NCBI GenBank assembly: GCA_035559815.1
Contig: DATMAT010000014.1
Location: 1 to 45,165 of the forward strand
DNA length: 45,165 bases
Source of the DNA: Thermodesulfobacteriota bacterium
GTDB lineage: Bacteria; Desulfobacterota_D; UBA1144; Nemesobacterales; CSP1-2
Direction: 5' to 3'
The first letter of the stretch is position 1, and each line of letters starts with the position of its first letter. A program made the position numbers and the translations under genes. Of the stretch, positions 23,295 through 32,172 are shown one piece after another. Under the pieces are notes generated by a model. It was given only the letters and a program-made list of their open reading frames with translations, had not been told where the DNA came from and made no database searches.

Positions 23295-25880
23295 TCAAAA
23301 AACTGCCTTATTCAGACGCTCCAGGCATTTTTCCAGGTCAGTGCCCTTTCCTAAAATTCTTGAAAAAATATCTCCTGTATTTTTTATACGCTCGACCGCG
23401 TTGTGAATATTAAAATCGGAGGGTTTCAAGCCGCTTTTCACCTCTCTCCACCTCGAAGGCATAGACACCGGCGCGCCCGGACGCGGCCTTAGGCTGTAAG
23501 GCGCAGTAATGGTTTGTCCTCTGCGGTTTTGGAGGTAATCCAGGTAGATGTGTTTTTTCCCTCTTTTTCTCAGATTTCGCTTAAGGCTGGTAAAATCAGG
23601 TAACTGCTTCTCTGTAAGCTTGCAAACATGATAAGCGAAATCTTTAGCCTGTTCGTATGTATATTTCTTGCCCAGAGGCACATAAACGTGCAAACCCGTA
23701 GCACCCGATGTTTTGCAATAGCTGGCGGCCCCTGCTTTATCTAATATTTCCTTAATCATATTAGCTGTCTCGATGACTTGCTCGAAAGTGTTCTTTTCCG
23801 AGGGGTCAATATCAATTACCAGGTAATCGGGATAATCAAGCGCCTTTATGGTTGAATGCCAGGGGTTGATTTCGATGCAGCCTAGATTATTGAGGTAGGC
23901 GAGCGTGGCTTTGTCGTTGCACAGAATATAATCAATATCTTTATTAGCAGATGCTGAAAAAATCTTTATGCTCTCCACCCATTCAGGCGCTTCGTCGCCG
24001 GCATCTTTATGAAAAAACCCTTCGTCTTTTATTCCGTTAGGATTTCGCTTCAGCGATTGCGGACGGCCTCTCAGGTAAGGCATGATATAATCAGCTATTC
24101 TCAGATAGTAATCAATCACATCGCCTTTGGTAAGACCTTCTTCCGGCCAGAATATTTTATTTCGGTTGGTAATTTTCACCTTAATCTTTCCAAAAGAAAT
24201 TTCTTTCGCATTCTTTTTTCTCCTCAACCTGATCTCTTTGACAGGTGATTTGCTCTCCTTCTTCGATGGATTTTGTTTTTGGGTTTTGCCGTCCGCTGTT
24301 TTCAGTCTTTTTATATCTGGCATGGTAACTTCTTTTGCATTCTTATCGTCGCGCAGTCGCATGAATATAGGATGCCGCAATCTTCCATCATGGGTAATCT
24401 CGGTATATTTTACTTCGCAAACCAAAACGGGTTTTACCCAGGTAGCAGGCATATTGGTCTTGACCGGTTCATCAAACGGTGATTCTTCTTGTATCAAAGG
24501 CTCGAGCAATTCGCTTATTTTCTTGAGTGACTGTGTGTTGAAGCCTGAACCCGTATGTCCGATGTATTTGAGCCTGTCACCATCTTTGACCCCTAGTACC
24601 AGCGCCCCAAAATATTTTCGTGAGCCGCGCGGTTTGGTGAACCCGGCAATTATAGCTTCTTGTGCCTTATTATGCTTGATTTTTAACCAGTTGCCGGTGC
24701 GCACGCCGGAATAATAAAGAGAATCTTTCTTTTTTGCCATGATACCTTCTAAACCCTTCTTGCCCGCGGCATCAAAAAAATCAATGCCGCTCTTCTCGAT
24801 GTGGTCCGAGTATTTCACCGATTCGTTTTTTTTCAGTAACTGCTTTAGAGTTCTTTTTCTTTCCAATAATGGAAGCGAGCAGATATTTTTGCCTTCAACA
24901 TATAACAAGTCGAACACATAATAGATAAGAGGGTATTCATAGTTATAATTCTGCAATAACTGGAAGCTGGGAAGCCCGTTTTCGTCTAGCACCACTATTT
25001 CGCCGTCCAGGACCGCATGAATATTGAGTCGTGATAATGCTTCAACTATAACCGGGTAGGAATCGTTGAAAGTGTTGCCGCTCCTGGAATATAAGAGCAC
25101 ATTTTTGTTGTCCACCTCGGCAATAGCGCGATATCCATCCCATTTAATTTCAAATATCCATTCCTGGTCATCAAAGGGTGATTCGGTTTCCTTGGCCAGC
25201 ATAGGCGGTATATGATTCCTCAGCTTTTTTCCTTCCGGGGATGAATGTGCTTTTGTTTTCTGCTTTCCGTTAGATGCACTCTTGGCTCCGACTTTTTCGG
25301 CAGGTCTATTTTTTGCCAGCCATTCATTAATCGGCGAGTCTTTAGGAGTATAATCTTCGCTGTTGTATTCTTCATGCACGGCGTATTCATCATCGGGTTT
25401 AATCAACAGCCAGGAGTTATCTTCCTTTCCTTTGAGTCTCACCAAAGCAAATTCTCCTTTCAATTTCTTCCCATAGAGCCTGAATTTAAGACTGCCCGAT
25501 TTTAACCCGGCTTTCAGCTTTTTTTCGGCGGCCGTCTTTTCGGAATTATCGATATCGGAATAAAAACCGCTGTCCCAGATTTCCACGATGCCTGCTCCGT
25601 AATTTCCTTCAGGAATGACGCCCTCGAAATCTTTGTAATTATAAGGATGGTCTTCGGTCATCATGGCCAGGCGCTTGTCTTTGGGATTTAGTGAAGGCCC
25701 TTTAGGTATTGCCCAGCTTTTCAACACACCAGCCATTTCTAGACGGAAATCGTAATGCAAATGGGAAGCTTTGTGGCGTTGGATGACAAAGGCCAGCCTA
25801 CGAACAGTCTGGCGTTTTTTACCGAAAGGCTCCGGGGTTTCTTGGAAATTTCTCTTTTTATTATATAGCCGTAAACTCAT
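23295..25880 (-). CDS. ligD: ATP-dependent DNA ligase LigD with phosphoesterase and polymerase domains
   Basis: LigD is the multifunctional enzyme of bacterial non-homologous end joining: it cleans, fills and seals double-strand breaks held by Ku. The 861-residue protein has the order 3'-phosphoesterase (about 25-180, HKASHLHYDFRLEMAG, DHPYNY), ATP-dependent ligase (about 225-525, adenylated Lys246 in EIKWDGYRAI, LDGEIVVLD, TGNWLKIKH) and primase-type polymerase (about 565-861, GFFHKDA, catalytic Asp pair D690/D692 in VIDIDPSE, KTSGATGLHVYVP). That is full length, in the PE-LIG-POL order of one LigD subtype. It starts 3 bases after the ku stop, so the two are co-translated. Confidence 0.96.
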   Translation of the reverse strand: MSLRLYNKKRNFQETPEPFGKKRQTVRRLAFVIQRHKASHLHYDFRLEMAGVLKSWAIPKGPSLNPKDKRLAMMTEDHPYNYKDFEGVIPEGNYGAGIVEIWDSGFYSDIDNSEKTAAEKKLKAGLKSGSLKFRLYGKKLKGEFALVRLKGKEDNSWLLIKPDDEYAVHEEYNSEDYTPKDSPINEWLAKNRPAEKVGAKSASNGKQKTKAHSSPEGKKLRNHIPPMLAKETESPFDDQEWIFEIKWDGYRAIAEVDNKNVLLYSRSGNTFNDSYPVIVEALSRLNIHAVLDGEIVVLDENGLPSFQLLQNYNYEYPLIYYVFDLLYVEGKNICSLPLLERKRTLKQLLKKNESVKYSDHIEKSGIDFFDAAGKKGLEGIMAKKKDSLYYSGVRTGNWLKIKHNKAQEAIIAGFTKPRGSRKYFGALVLGVKDGDRLKYIGHTGSGFNTQSLKKISELLEPLIQEESPFDEPVKTNMPATWVKPVLVCEVKYTEITHDGRLRHPIFMRLRDDKNAKEVTMPDIKRLKTADGKTQKQNPSKKESKSPVKEIRLRRKKNAKEISFGKIKVKITNRNKIFWPEEGLTKGDVIDYYLRIADYIMPYLRGRPQSLKRNPNGIKDEGFFHKDAGDEAPEWVESIKIFSASANKDIDYILCNDKATLAYLNNLGCIEINPWHSTIKALDYPDYLVIDIDPSEKNTFEQVIETANMIKEILDKAGAASYCKTSGATGLHVYVPLGKKYTYEQAKDFAYHVCKLTEKQLPDFTSLKRNLRKRGKKHIYLDYLQNRRGQTITAPYSLRPRPGAPVSMPSRWREVKSGLKPSDFNIHNAVERIKNTGDIFSRILGKGTDLEKCLERLNKAVF

Positions 25881-25883
25881 GCA

Positions 25884-26657
25884 TCAGGACGCTTTCTTCT
25901 GCTTGAGACTGGCTTTCAACTGGTCCATTAAATCATCGGATTTGCTATGAACCAGCCTTAGCTTTGGACGCCTGTATTTAGTTCCTTTTGCTCTCGATTT
26001 GACCAGCTTCATTAATTCTCCGGTGTATGTGTCCTTATATTGTGAAATGTCAAACTTACCGGAAAGTTCATCGATAAGGTTGATAGCCATTTTCAGCTCA
26101 GCCGGTTTAACTTTTGATTTTGAGGGCAATTCAAGCTCTTTTGTATTCCTGATTTCCTCCTCAAAGCGGATACGGTTTAAAACAATCGCATCTTCTTTTG
26201 CCTTCAGTACGGCCAGTGTTTCCTTGCTTCGCATCACAAAAAGAGCCACTCCCACTTTTCCCGTTTTCAACAAAGCCTCCTTGAGCAGCACATAGGCCCG
26301 CTGTCCGTTTTTGTCCGGAGCAAGATAGTAGGGTGTTTCATAATAAATAGGGTCAATCTCGCCGGGGTCGGTAAATTCGGTAATTTCAATCAGTTTGTCT
26401 TTTTTTGCTGCGGCCTGTTCGAAATCCTTATCTGTGAGCACCACGTAATCGTCATTGGGGAGCTTATATCCTTTCACAATCTCTTCCCATTTTACTTCCC
26501 TGCCCGTTTTCTCATTGACGCGCACGAAGCGTATCTTAGATAGGTCTTTGCTGTCGAGCATATCCAAATCCAAAGTATTCGACCGTGTGGCCGGATACAT
26601 CTTGACCGGAATATTCACCAGCCCAAAGCTTATTGAACCCGTCCATACCGGTCTCAT
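25884..26657 (-). CDS. ku: Non-homologous end joining protein Ku
   Basis: Ku forms a homodimeric ring on DNA ends and recruits LigD. The 257-residue protein has the bacterial Ku core: MRPVWTGSISFGLVNIPVKM at the start, the KGYKL...DDYVVLTDKDFE segment, PYYLAPDKNGQRAYVLL near 120, and ELKMAINLIDELSGKFD near 180-200. It ends in a short Lys-rich tail (LKQKKAS). It starts 2 bases after the upstream small basic gene and ends 3 bases before ligD, a tight repair operon. AAAGGG precedes the ATG. Confidence 0.96.
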   Translation of the reverse strand: MRPVWTGSISFGLVNIPVKMYPATRSNTLDLDMLDSKDLSKIRFVRVNEKTGREVKWEEIVKGYKLPNDDYVVLTDKDFEQAAAKKDKLIEITEFTDPGEIDPIYYETPYYLAPDKNGQRAYVLLKEALLKTGKVGVALFVMRSKETLAVLKAKEDAIVLNRIRFEEEIRNTKELELPSKSKVKPAELKMAINLIDELSGKFDISQYKDTYTGELMKLVKSRAKGTKYRRPKLRLVHSKSDDLMDQLKASLKQKKAS

Positions 26658-26659
26658 GG

Positions 26660-26845
26660 CTACTGCCCTTTCTTATGGCCCTTTTTCTTGTGTTGTTTCA
26701 GCACTGTTCTTGCGGCAACTTCTTTTGCTCGCTTACCGTAGCGTCCTTCCTTCTGGGCTTTTTGCTTGATATGCTCATACTGACGTTGTTCTTTTTCACT
26801 AACGCCGCGTAAGTGCTTTTTTCTCGGTCGCTTCTTTCTAGGCAC
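26660..26845 (-). CDS. Small basic protein, plasmid-stabilisation-like family
   Basis: A 61-residue, strongly basic protein (Lys, Arg and His make up nearly half). The central pattern EKEQRQYEHIKQKAQ...AKEVAARTVLKQ resembles small proteins annotated as plasmid-stabilisation proteins (K-Q-x-RQ-x-EHI ... A-x-x-x-A-x-x-TV-x-K), but the charge bias makes this tentative. A good Shine-Dalgarno sequence (AGGAGG) precedes the ATG. It is tightly linked to ku, with a 2-base gap, so a nucleic-acid-binding role during repair is plausible but inferred. Confidence 0.7.
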   Translation of the reverse strand: MPRKKRPRKKHLRGVSEKEQRQYEHIKQKAQKEGRYGKRAKEVAARTVLKQHKKKGHKKGQ

Positions 26846-26883
26846 GGTAATTTACCTCCTGACCTTACGGAATCAGGCGATTC

Positions 26884-27399
26884 TTAACGATTTGGAGGTT
26901 GGGCGGCCTCGACATTGATCATGGTCTCTGCAAGCAGAGTCAGTTTCTGATCGGTCTCTTTTTCCTCGTCTAAGGTCTGTTGAAGTAAATTAGCCGCTTT
27001 ATCGTGTCCAAGCATACTGGCATAAGTGCGAACGGTTCCATAGCCGGCGATTTCGTAATGTTCGACTTTTTGAGCGGCAGCGACTATACCGGCGTCCAAT
27101 GCGTCCGGGTTGCTGTTCGTTTTCCCCTTGCTTATCAGCTCCTGGCCTTCCTCTATAATTCCTTCTATGCCCTTACACTTCTTGTTTCTAGAAGAGACCT
27201 GAAGCATGTCAAAGATTTCGTCAAGACGGTCTATATGGTTCTTACTCTGTTGGAGATGCTCTTGAAAAGCGTCCTGAAGCTCGGATGAGGAAGCAGCCTT
27301 AGCCATCTTTGGTAAGGCTCTAACAATCTGCTTTTCTGCACTGTATAGGTCTTTCAATTCGCTAATGAATAAATCGTGTAAAGTATTAAATTTCATCAT
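26884..27399 (-). CDS. Ferritin-like DUF892 (YciE/YciF) protein
   Basis: A 171-residue, all-helical protein of the DUF892 family, a ferritin-like fold linked to stress responses. Family landmarks are LHDLFISELKDLYSAEKQ at 7-24, EHLQQSKNHIDRLDEIF near 47-63, and KVEHYEIAGYGT near 111-122, with Glu and His residues placed as di-iron ligands. The start uses ATGATG after AAAAGGGGG. It lies 38 bases upstream of the small basic gene and on the same strand as ku and ligD, so it may lead that operon. Confidence 0.9.
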   Translation of the reverse strand: MMKFNTLHDLFISELKDLYSAEKQIVRALPKMAKAASSSELQDAFQEHLQQSKNHIDRLDEIFDMLQVSSRNKKCKGIEGIIEEGQELISKGKTNSNPDALDAGIVAAAQKVEHYEIAGYGTVRTYASMLGHDKAANLLQQTLDEEKETDQKLTLLAETMINVEAAQPPNR

Positions 27400-27540
27400 G
27401 GCCCCCTTTTATAATTTTTACTTTATGTTTATTTTTTTACCGAATCTATAATTTCCAATCAATCACCAATTCATTGTATTTTATCTGCGGTGAGTATGTA
27501 GCTCTGGTTTTTAGTTTCATATCACGGGTTTCGTGGCGTA

Positions 27541-27999
27541 TTACAACTCATCATTCTTCTGCTTAGGGATGATGGAGATGCTGCCATTACTCTCTAGTAC
27601 GGCGTACTTAATCTGTTCCATACGTTGTAATCCTCGCAGTTTACGTGCCGCCGCCAATATATCGCGCTCGTCTATTCTCGCTTTATAAATACGGTCTTTA
27701 AGCGGTTGACCGTCTTCGACAACGATTAGCGGTACCCCTTCGAGCAATTTTCCCATTAGAGGCGATTCTCGTTTCCATAGCGATAAGCCGACATCAAGCC
27801 CGATTAACGTCACTATGAGTAAGAAAGAGTGTGTAATTGAGGAGTCTTCGCCCAGCAGCCCCTGCTGAACTGTTTCTCCGATAATCAACAATAGGACGAA
27901 ATCGAAGCTGGTCATTTGTCCTAGTGTTCGTCTTCCGGCAAAATGAAGGATTAATAACAAGAAAAGATAAACTGCAACTGCGCGTAAAATGCTATCCAT
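27541..27999 (-). CDS. DUF421/YetF-family membrane protein
   Basis: A 152-residue protein with two to three N-terminal transmembrane helices (about 4-75) and a small soluble domain of the YetF type. Landmarks are FAGRRTLGQMTSFDFVLLLI (20-39), GETVQQGLLG (42-51), GVPLIVVEDGQPL, and IYKARIDERDILAAARKLRG. The biochemical function of the family is unknown. GAGGAGG lies 6 bases before the ATG. It starts 35 bases after the stop of the next gene on the same strand, so the two are likely an operon. Confidence 0.88.
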   Translation of the reverse strand: MDSILRAVAVYLFLLLILHFAGRRTLGQMTSFDFVLLLIIGETVQQGLLGEDSSITHSFLLIVTLIGLDVGLSLWKRESPLMGKLLEGVPLIVVEDGQPLKDRIYKARIDERDILAAARKLRGLQRMEQIKYAVLESNGSISIIPKQKNDEL

Positions 28000-28034
28000 T
28001 CAAAACCTCCTCTCTAATAAAAGATATGACCGCA

Positions 28035-28547
28035 CTATGGGTAAATTAATTGACCAAAGCTCAGGGATGGTCCGTCTACTAATCCCAAGCGAGCCGACAG
28101 CACACCAGGTTTTTCGGGCTTCAGGCGGAATATAACTAACGTAGATTTGTCTCGTTCTGCTACTTTGAAAACATAAATAAACCGGTCTGAAGCGACCTCC
28201 ATATTCTTCGGTTGTGGTATTACCTGCTCGATTTGGACTCTCTCTAAGTAGTAGCGACTCAGCCAAATCCGTGCCCTTCCGTTTGATGCAACCCCTGGTC
28301 CCAGGTGAACGGAGAGCACGGTTGGAGTCTTAAGGCGTTCAAAACGGTCGTATTCAAGCCACATTGGTCCCTCTTTATCTCCCATCATAGCACTGCTAAA
28401 TGGTCCCGACCCAAACAGTCCTAACGACGCTGCTAATAGAACTGTTACTATTATTATCCAACTTATCCTTTCTATCATCCAATAGCGGGACTGAAAATCA
28501 AGGTCTTGATTGATTTCTATGTTGTCTTGGCGCCTCTGATTCCTCAT
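28035..28547 (-). CDS. Single-pass membrane protein, DUF421 partner
   Basis: A 170-residue protein with a basic N-terminus (RNQRRQ), one transmembrane helix (about 28-46) and a beta-rich periplasmic domain (MWLEYDRFERLKTPTVLSVH...). I recognise no named domain. It sits directly upstream of the DUF421 gene on the same strand and probably works with it. No strong Shine-Dalgarno sequence precedes the ATG. Confidence 0.7.
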   Translation of the reverse strand: MRNQRRQDNIEINQDLDFQSRYWMIERISWIIIVTVLLAASLGLFGSGPFSSAMMGDKEGPMWLEYDRFERLKTPTVLSVHLGPGVASNGRARIWLSRYYLERVQIEQVIPQPKNMEVASDRFIYVFKVAERDKSTLVIFRLKPEKPGVLSARLGLVDGPSLSFGQLIYP

Positions 28548-28631
28548 AACACTATGACCGCCGGAATAGGACTGCTAATCATTTATAACCCGATGGCTCC
28601 GGCAATCCCATCGGAGCATTATGTATAGGCT

Positions 28632-29591
28632 TCAACCAAGAAACTCAGTCAAGATATTCCGTTCATAGAACTGGAAGAAACCTTCCTGATTGGGGCCAAT
28701 CTGGTGTATGTATATGTGATCATAACCCGCATCAATAAATTTCTCGATTTCGGAAATATGCTTTTTTGGGTCGGGACCACAGACAACCGATTGTGCCACG
28801 TCTTCCTCACGGACCATTCCGGCAGCCTGTTCGAAATGAGCAGGTGTCGGCAATTCTACCCACAACTCACCTTTAATGGCGGTATTTGGCCACCACTCGT
28901 ATGCGGTCCGGCGCGCCTCCGCATCGGTATTTGCCCAGCAGACGGTTAGTTGACCGTAGCGTGGTTTTCCTATACCACCATTAGATTCAAATTGCTGGAT
29001 AAGTTCTGCATCTGGAGCAGTGGTTATAAATCCGTCTCCAATTTTCCCAGCGAACTCTGCGGCTTTGAGACCACTGGCCGCAATCATAATTGGAGTCTCA
29101 TTATCAGGAAGGGTATAAATGCGGGCATTCTCGACCGTATAGTAATTCCCCAGATAGGTTAATGTATCGCCCTCCCAAAGAAGACGAATAATCTTGATTG
29201 CTTCCTCCAGCATATCCAATCTGATGTCAGCGGAGGGCCAATGTTCGCCCAAGATATGCTCGTTAAGATTCTCCCCCGTACCTACTCCGAGGAAAAAACG
29301 CCCCGGCATCATCGCTGCCGCAGTAGCTGCTGCTTGAGCAATAATAGCTGGATGTATTCGCATTGTAGGACAGGTTACACCCGTACCCAACTTTAGGCGC
29401 TCCGTAACCTGGGCGATTCCGCCTATAACGCTCCAAACGAACGGAGAATTACCCTGGCGATCTATCCATGGATGATAATGATCGGAAATTAAAGCAAAAG
29501 TAAAACCTGCTTCTTCTGCTCTTCTGGAATATTTAACCAAATCGTTAGGAGCATGCTCCTCGCTGGAAAGGGCATAACCTATTTCAATCAT
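28632..29591 (-). CDS. F420-dependent luciferase-like (LLM) oxidoreductase
   Basis: A 319-residue flavin/F420 oxidoreductase with a TIM-barrel fold. It starts MIEIGYALSSEEH and shows DHYHPWID (about 43-50), GTGVTCPTMRIHPAIIAQAA, GRFFLGVGTGENLNEHILG and PIMIAASG. These are hallmarks of the F420-dependent glucose-6-phosphate dehydrogenase-like group, though the substrate cannot be read from sequence. The frame is open to an ATG at 29684 that would overlap the upstream small gene; the internal ATG at 29591 gives the family N-terminus and avoids overlap. No F420 biosynthesis gene is in this window, so cofactor choice (F420 or FMN) is inference. Confidence 0.85.
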   Translation of the reverse strand: MIEIGYALSSEEHAPNDLVKYSRRAEEAGFTFALISDHYHPWIDRQGNSPFVWSVIGGIAQVTERLKLGTGVTCPTMRIHPAIIAQAAATAAAMMPGRFFLGVGTGENLNEHILGEHWPSADIRLDMLEEAIKIIRLLWEGDTLTYLGNYYTVENARIYTLPDNETPIMIAASGLKAAEFAGKIGDGFITTAPDAELIQQFESNGGIGKPRYGQLTVCWANTDAEARRTAYEWWPNTAIKGELWVELPTPAHFEQAAGMVREEDVAQSVVCGPDPKKHISEIEKFIDAGYDHIYIHQIGPNQEGFFQFYERNILTEFLG

Positions 29592-29650
29592 ATCTATTCT
29601 TCTATTCTCCTTTTTGGGTTTATACCATGAATCTATGCTTTTAGTAGAAC

Positions 29651-29857
29651 TTAAGACTTGTCTTTTAACCAATTTTCCATCCATGATTTTGTTTCTTCAG
29701 CCAGTTGTCTACTAGACGTATAGGATATCTGCTCATTGTTGAGATAGATTCCCCAATAAACGACTGGTTTTTTGGATTTTTCCTGGTCATTCTTGAATAA
29801 ATACAGTTTGAGTTCGGCCTCTGAGCCAATCGTAAAGAGACTTACGGTTACGGTCAT
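29651..29857 (-). CDS. Small protein of unknown function
   Basis: A 68-residue soluble protein (VTVSLFTIGSEAELKLYLFK; VVYWGIYLNNEQISYTSSRQ) that could fold as a small beta-sheet with a C-terminal helix (AEETKSWMENWLKD). AGGAGG lies 6-7 bases before the ATG, so it is probably translated. No family recognised. It lies upstream of the LLM oxidoreductase gene with a 59-base gap and may share its transcript. Confidence 0.6.
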   Translation of the reverse strand: MTVTVSLFTIGSEAELKLYLFKNDQEKSKKPVVYWGIYLNNEQISYTSSRQLAEETKSWMENWLKDKS

Positions 29858-30170
29858 TTGTGAACCTCCTAACCCCTTGCTTTGGGGCCATTAACTACCT
29901 TTCACCAGTTATCATTTTGGCTATCTGTTTACTATAATTCTCTCTAGAATGAAATATGGATTCAATCGGATAATCTTGGTATTTCAAACACGGCAACTTA
30001 GTATTTCATGTTTAGTTTTGCGTGAGATAAATTAAGTATGCCTATTTCGATGAGAAGTGTTTCTCGTCAGTAAACTTTATCCAATATCTGATGACCTTAT
30101 AACGTCAGCGAATCGATTTGGAGACGAGTCTTCTATTTTTAATTGGTAGATTATGGACCTAGTAATTTGC
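29858..30170. other. Spacer without a recognised gene
   Basis: About 310 AT-rich bases between two small minus-strand genes. It should contain the promoter of the small gene at 29651-29857. No confident promoter, repeat or RNA motif is seen. Confidence 0.4.
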
Positions 30171-30368
30171 TCACTGCATCCGCCGGGGCAGAATTTTCGT
30201 CTTGCTCCCGGAGTTTAATGTTGATAAAGTCTTATGATGTAATCGCTGCTGTGAGTAACCTTTTGTCAACCTTCGGGCAGTGTCGATGACCTTCGTTTCT
30301 CTTTTTGAATTTGTTTCATAAGTAAGCCAATAATCTAATAAGCGGATATCTATATCGTTACGTTCCAC
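30171..30368 (-). CDS. Small basic protein of unknown function
   Basis: A 65-residue basic protein from a GTG start that has AAGGAGG 6 bases upstream. The frame is open further, but the extension has no such site. The first half (VERNDIDIRLLDYWLTYETN) may form a helix, followed by KVIDTARRLTKGYSQQRLHH. There is a faint resemblance of the DYWLTY...ARRLTK pattern to VYWGIY...SRQLAEE in the neighbouring small protein, too weak to claim kinship. No family recognised. Confidence 0.5.
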   Translation of the reverse strand: MERNDIDIRLLDYWLTYETNSKRETKVIDTARRLTKGYSQQRLHHKTLSTLNSGSKTKILPRRMQ

Positions 30369-30694
30369 GTTACACCTCCTTAACTTCATTCCTTCCTCGA
30401 TAGTAAAAAGCACTACTGTCAAATTTCGTTTTCGTTACCTGCGTGGCGCATTCGAACATTTTTTTCTAGAACGCCGTGCTCTGGTATCTCTTCAAAATTT
30501 TTTTTAACCCGCTTGAGAATGAAAATCAATCAGGAGATCCTAGTATTCTTTTTACGGCAATTGTGTATTTTGAGAAAGGCCCATTTAGTCGATGAGTCAA
30601 TCAAATCAAGTGGGAAAATCTTCCAGATTAATGAATATAATACTTAAAGACCTCATATCTCATATCCAACATTTTTAGGAAAAGTCAAAAATTA
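30369..30694. other. Spacer without a recognised gene
   Basis: About 325 AT-rich bases between the small basic gene and the end of the AI-2E family gene. No terminator hairpin with a T-tract, no RNA gene and no repeat is evident. Confidence 0.4.
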
Positions 30695-31789
30695 CTATTT
30701 ACCTAAGAACTCTCCAATTGGTGCCAGCGGTTCGATATGATCGCAGATTATTTTAAAGATGGCCATCATTGGAACAGCGATCAGTGCGCCGGGAATTCCC
30801 CATATCCAAGCCCAGAAAGTCAAGCTAAAGAATACTATCGCCGGATTAAGTGTGAGGCGGTGCCCCAGAACTATAGGTGTAATAAAATTGCTTTCAAATG
30901 CGTGAATTACAAAGTATGCAGCAGGTACAAGAATTATGTGTCCTATGTTTTCAAATGACGAGAATGCAACTAATCCAACCGTGGCGATACCTACTATCGC
31001 GCCAAGTAAAGGAATGAAATTTAGAAGCCCTGCCATTACACCCCAAAGCATCGGGTTGGGCATTTTCAATAGGAACATGGCCAGCCCAATCGTTATACCT
31101 AGACCGGCATTAATGATACTAATGGTTAAAAGATAGATAGATATGTCTCGTTCTGTCTGGCGGGCAATTTCTACGGCTCGCTTTTTGTCTTTCAATCGGG
31201 GCAATACCCTAACTAACTTTAACAGGAATAAATCTCCAGAGGCAAGGAGGAAATAAAGAAGGATGATTATCAAGGCTGTCTCGACCACGAATTCCCAGGT
31301 CCGGTTTAACAGTATATCGCTATAGGCAGTTTTTTTAGCTTCTATTTTCTGTGTCTCATTATCATCATCTATTTTTGCCAGTTTCTCGGCTTGTTTTGTT
31401 GCTTCGGTAACTTGTTCGACTGGTTTTTTCCACTTGCTGAGTTTGTATTCAATATCTTTTAGAGTTTCAGGAGCCTTTGCTATCCATTCTGAAGCAGGTT
31501 TAGAAAGACTGTAGAATCCATAAAACACGCCCCCTAATAGTAGGAGTAGTAATAAAGCTGCTCCTAACGCCTCCGGTACTTTTAATCTTTTCAAGCTGCG
31601 CACTAACGGTGTTAGCATAAAACTTAATAGCAAAGCTAAGACCAGGGGTAAAAATATGACTCGAGCGAAGTATAGCGTATAAAAAAAGGCAAGTAAGAAA
31701 ATCCCGGCAAGAAATAATGATTGTATATCGATGGGCATCCGCGGAGGCTTGCTTACCTTTGGTATGTCAGACTGAGAACTTTTTTTCAT
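30695..31789 (-). CDS. AI-2E family (PerM-like) membrane transporter
   Basis: A 364-residue polytopic protein of the AI-2E transporter/PerM family, whose members export or exchange varied small solutes. Features are the two N-terminal helix pairs (about 22-105), a soluble segment with SEWIAKAPETLKDIEYKLSK, and the C-terminal family core: INAGLGITIGLAMFLLKMPN, WGVMAGLLNFIPLLGAIVG, ESNFITPIVLGHRLTLNPAI and WGIPGALIAVPMMAIFKI. Length is typical. Its substrate cannot be predicted. It is a single gene, divergent from the small lipoprotein gene at 31984. Confidence 0.9.
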   Translation of the reverse strand: MKKSSQSDIPKVSKPPRMPIDIQSLFLAGIFLLAFFYTLYFARVIFLPLVLALLLSFMLTPLVRSLKRLKVPEALGAALLLLLLLGGVFYGFYSLSKPASEWIAKAPETLKDIEYKLSKWKKPVEQVTEATKQAEKLAKIDDDNETQKIEAKKTAYSDILLNRTWEFVVETALIIILLYFLLASGDLFLLKLVRVLPRLKDKKRAVEIARQTERDISIYLLTISIINAGLGITIGLAMFLLKMPNPMLWGVMAGLLNFIPLLGAIVGIATVGLVAFSSFENIGHIILVPAAYFVIHAFESNFITPIVLGHRLTLNPAIVFFSLTFWAWIWGIPGALIAVPMMAIFKIICDHIEPLAPIGEFLGK

Positions 31790-31983
31790 CGGAATTAATA
31801 ACAGGGGAGCCGTTCCCCATGTAAAAACCCTCCTTTATATAGGGATTATTATAGAATTTAGTATTCAAAAAGATATACGTAGTTCCCCTAAATGAAATAC
31901 CATAATAACCCGATTGAATGACAGTGTGCTTTTTGATATATATGTTTTGGACGACAAGATTAAGGAAGTTCCGAGGAGAAAAA

Positions 31984-32172
31984 ATGAGAATTAAAAAAAT
32001 AATCTTAGCTTCTATAGTAAGTTTGCTACTTGTTATGAGTTATGGTTGTGGATTCCTGGTGGGAGCGGCAGCCGGCGGTGCGGGTGGGTACATCTTAAGG
32101 GATCAGGGTTATAAAGTTCAGTCTCCGGTCGAGGACGTACAATCCCCGGTCAAGAAGGAAGGAGGAGAATAA
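31984..32172 (+). CDS. Small glycine-zipper lipoprotein
   Basis: A 62-residue precursor with a lipoprotein signal (MRIKKIILASIVSLLLVMSY then GC). The mature part starts with a Gly/Ala-rich segment (FLVGAAAGGAGGYILRDQ) like that of small outer-membrane lipoproteins, then two near-copies of VQSPV(E/K). The frame is open further upstream, but GAGGAG sits 5 bases before the ATG at 31984. Its TAA overlaps the ATG of the next gene (TAATG), so the pair is translationally coupled. Confidence 0.75.
   Translation: MRIKKIILASIVSLLLVMSYGCGFLVGAAAGGAGGYILRDQGYKVQSPVEDVQSPVKKEGGE

Noticed and set aside
24127-24714. 195-codon open frame on the plus strand
   Set aside because: It is antisense to ligD, whose domains are complete through this stretch.
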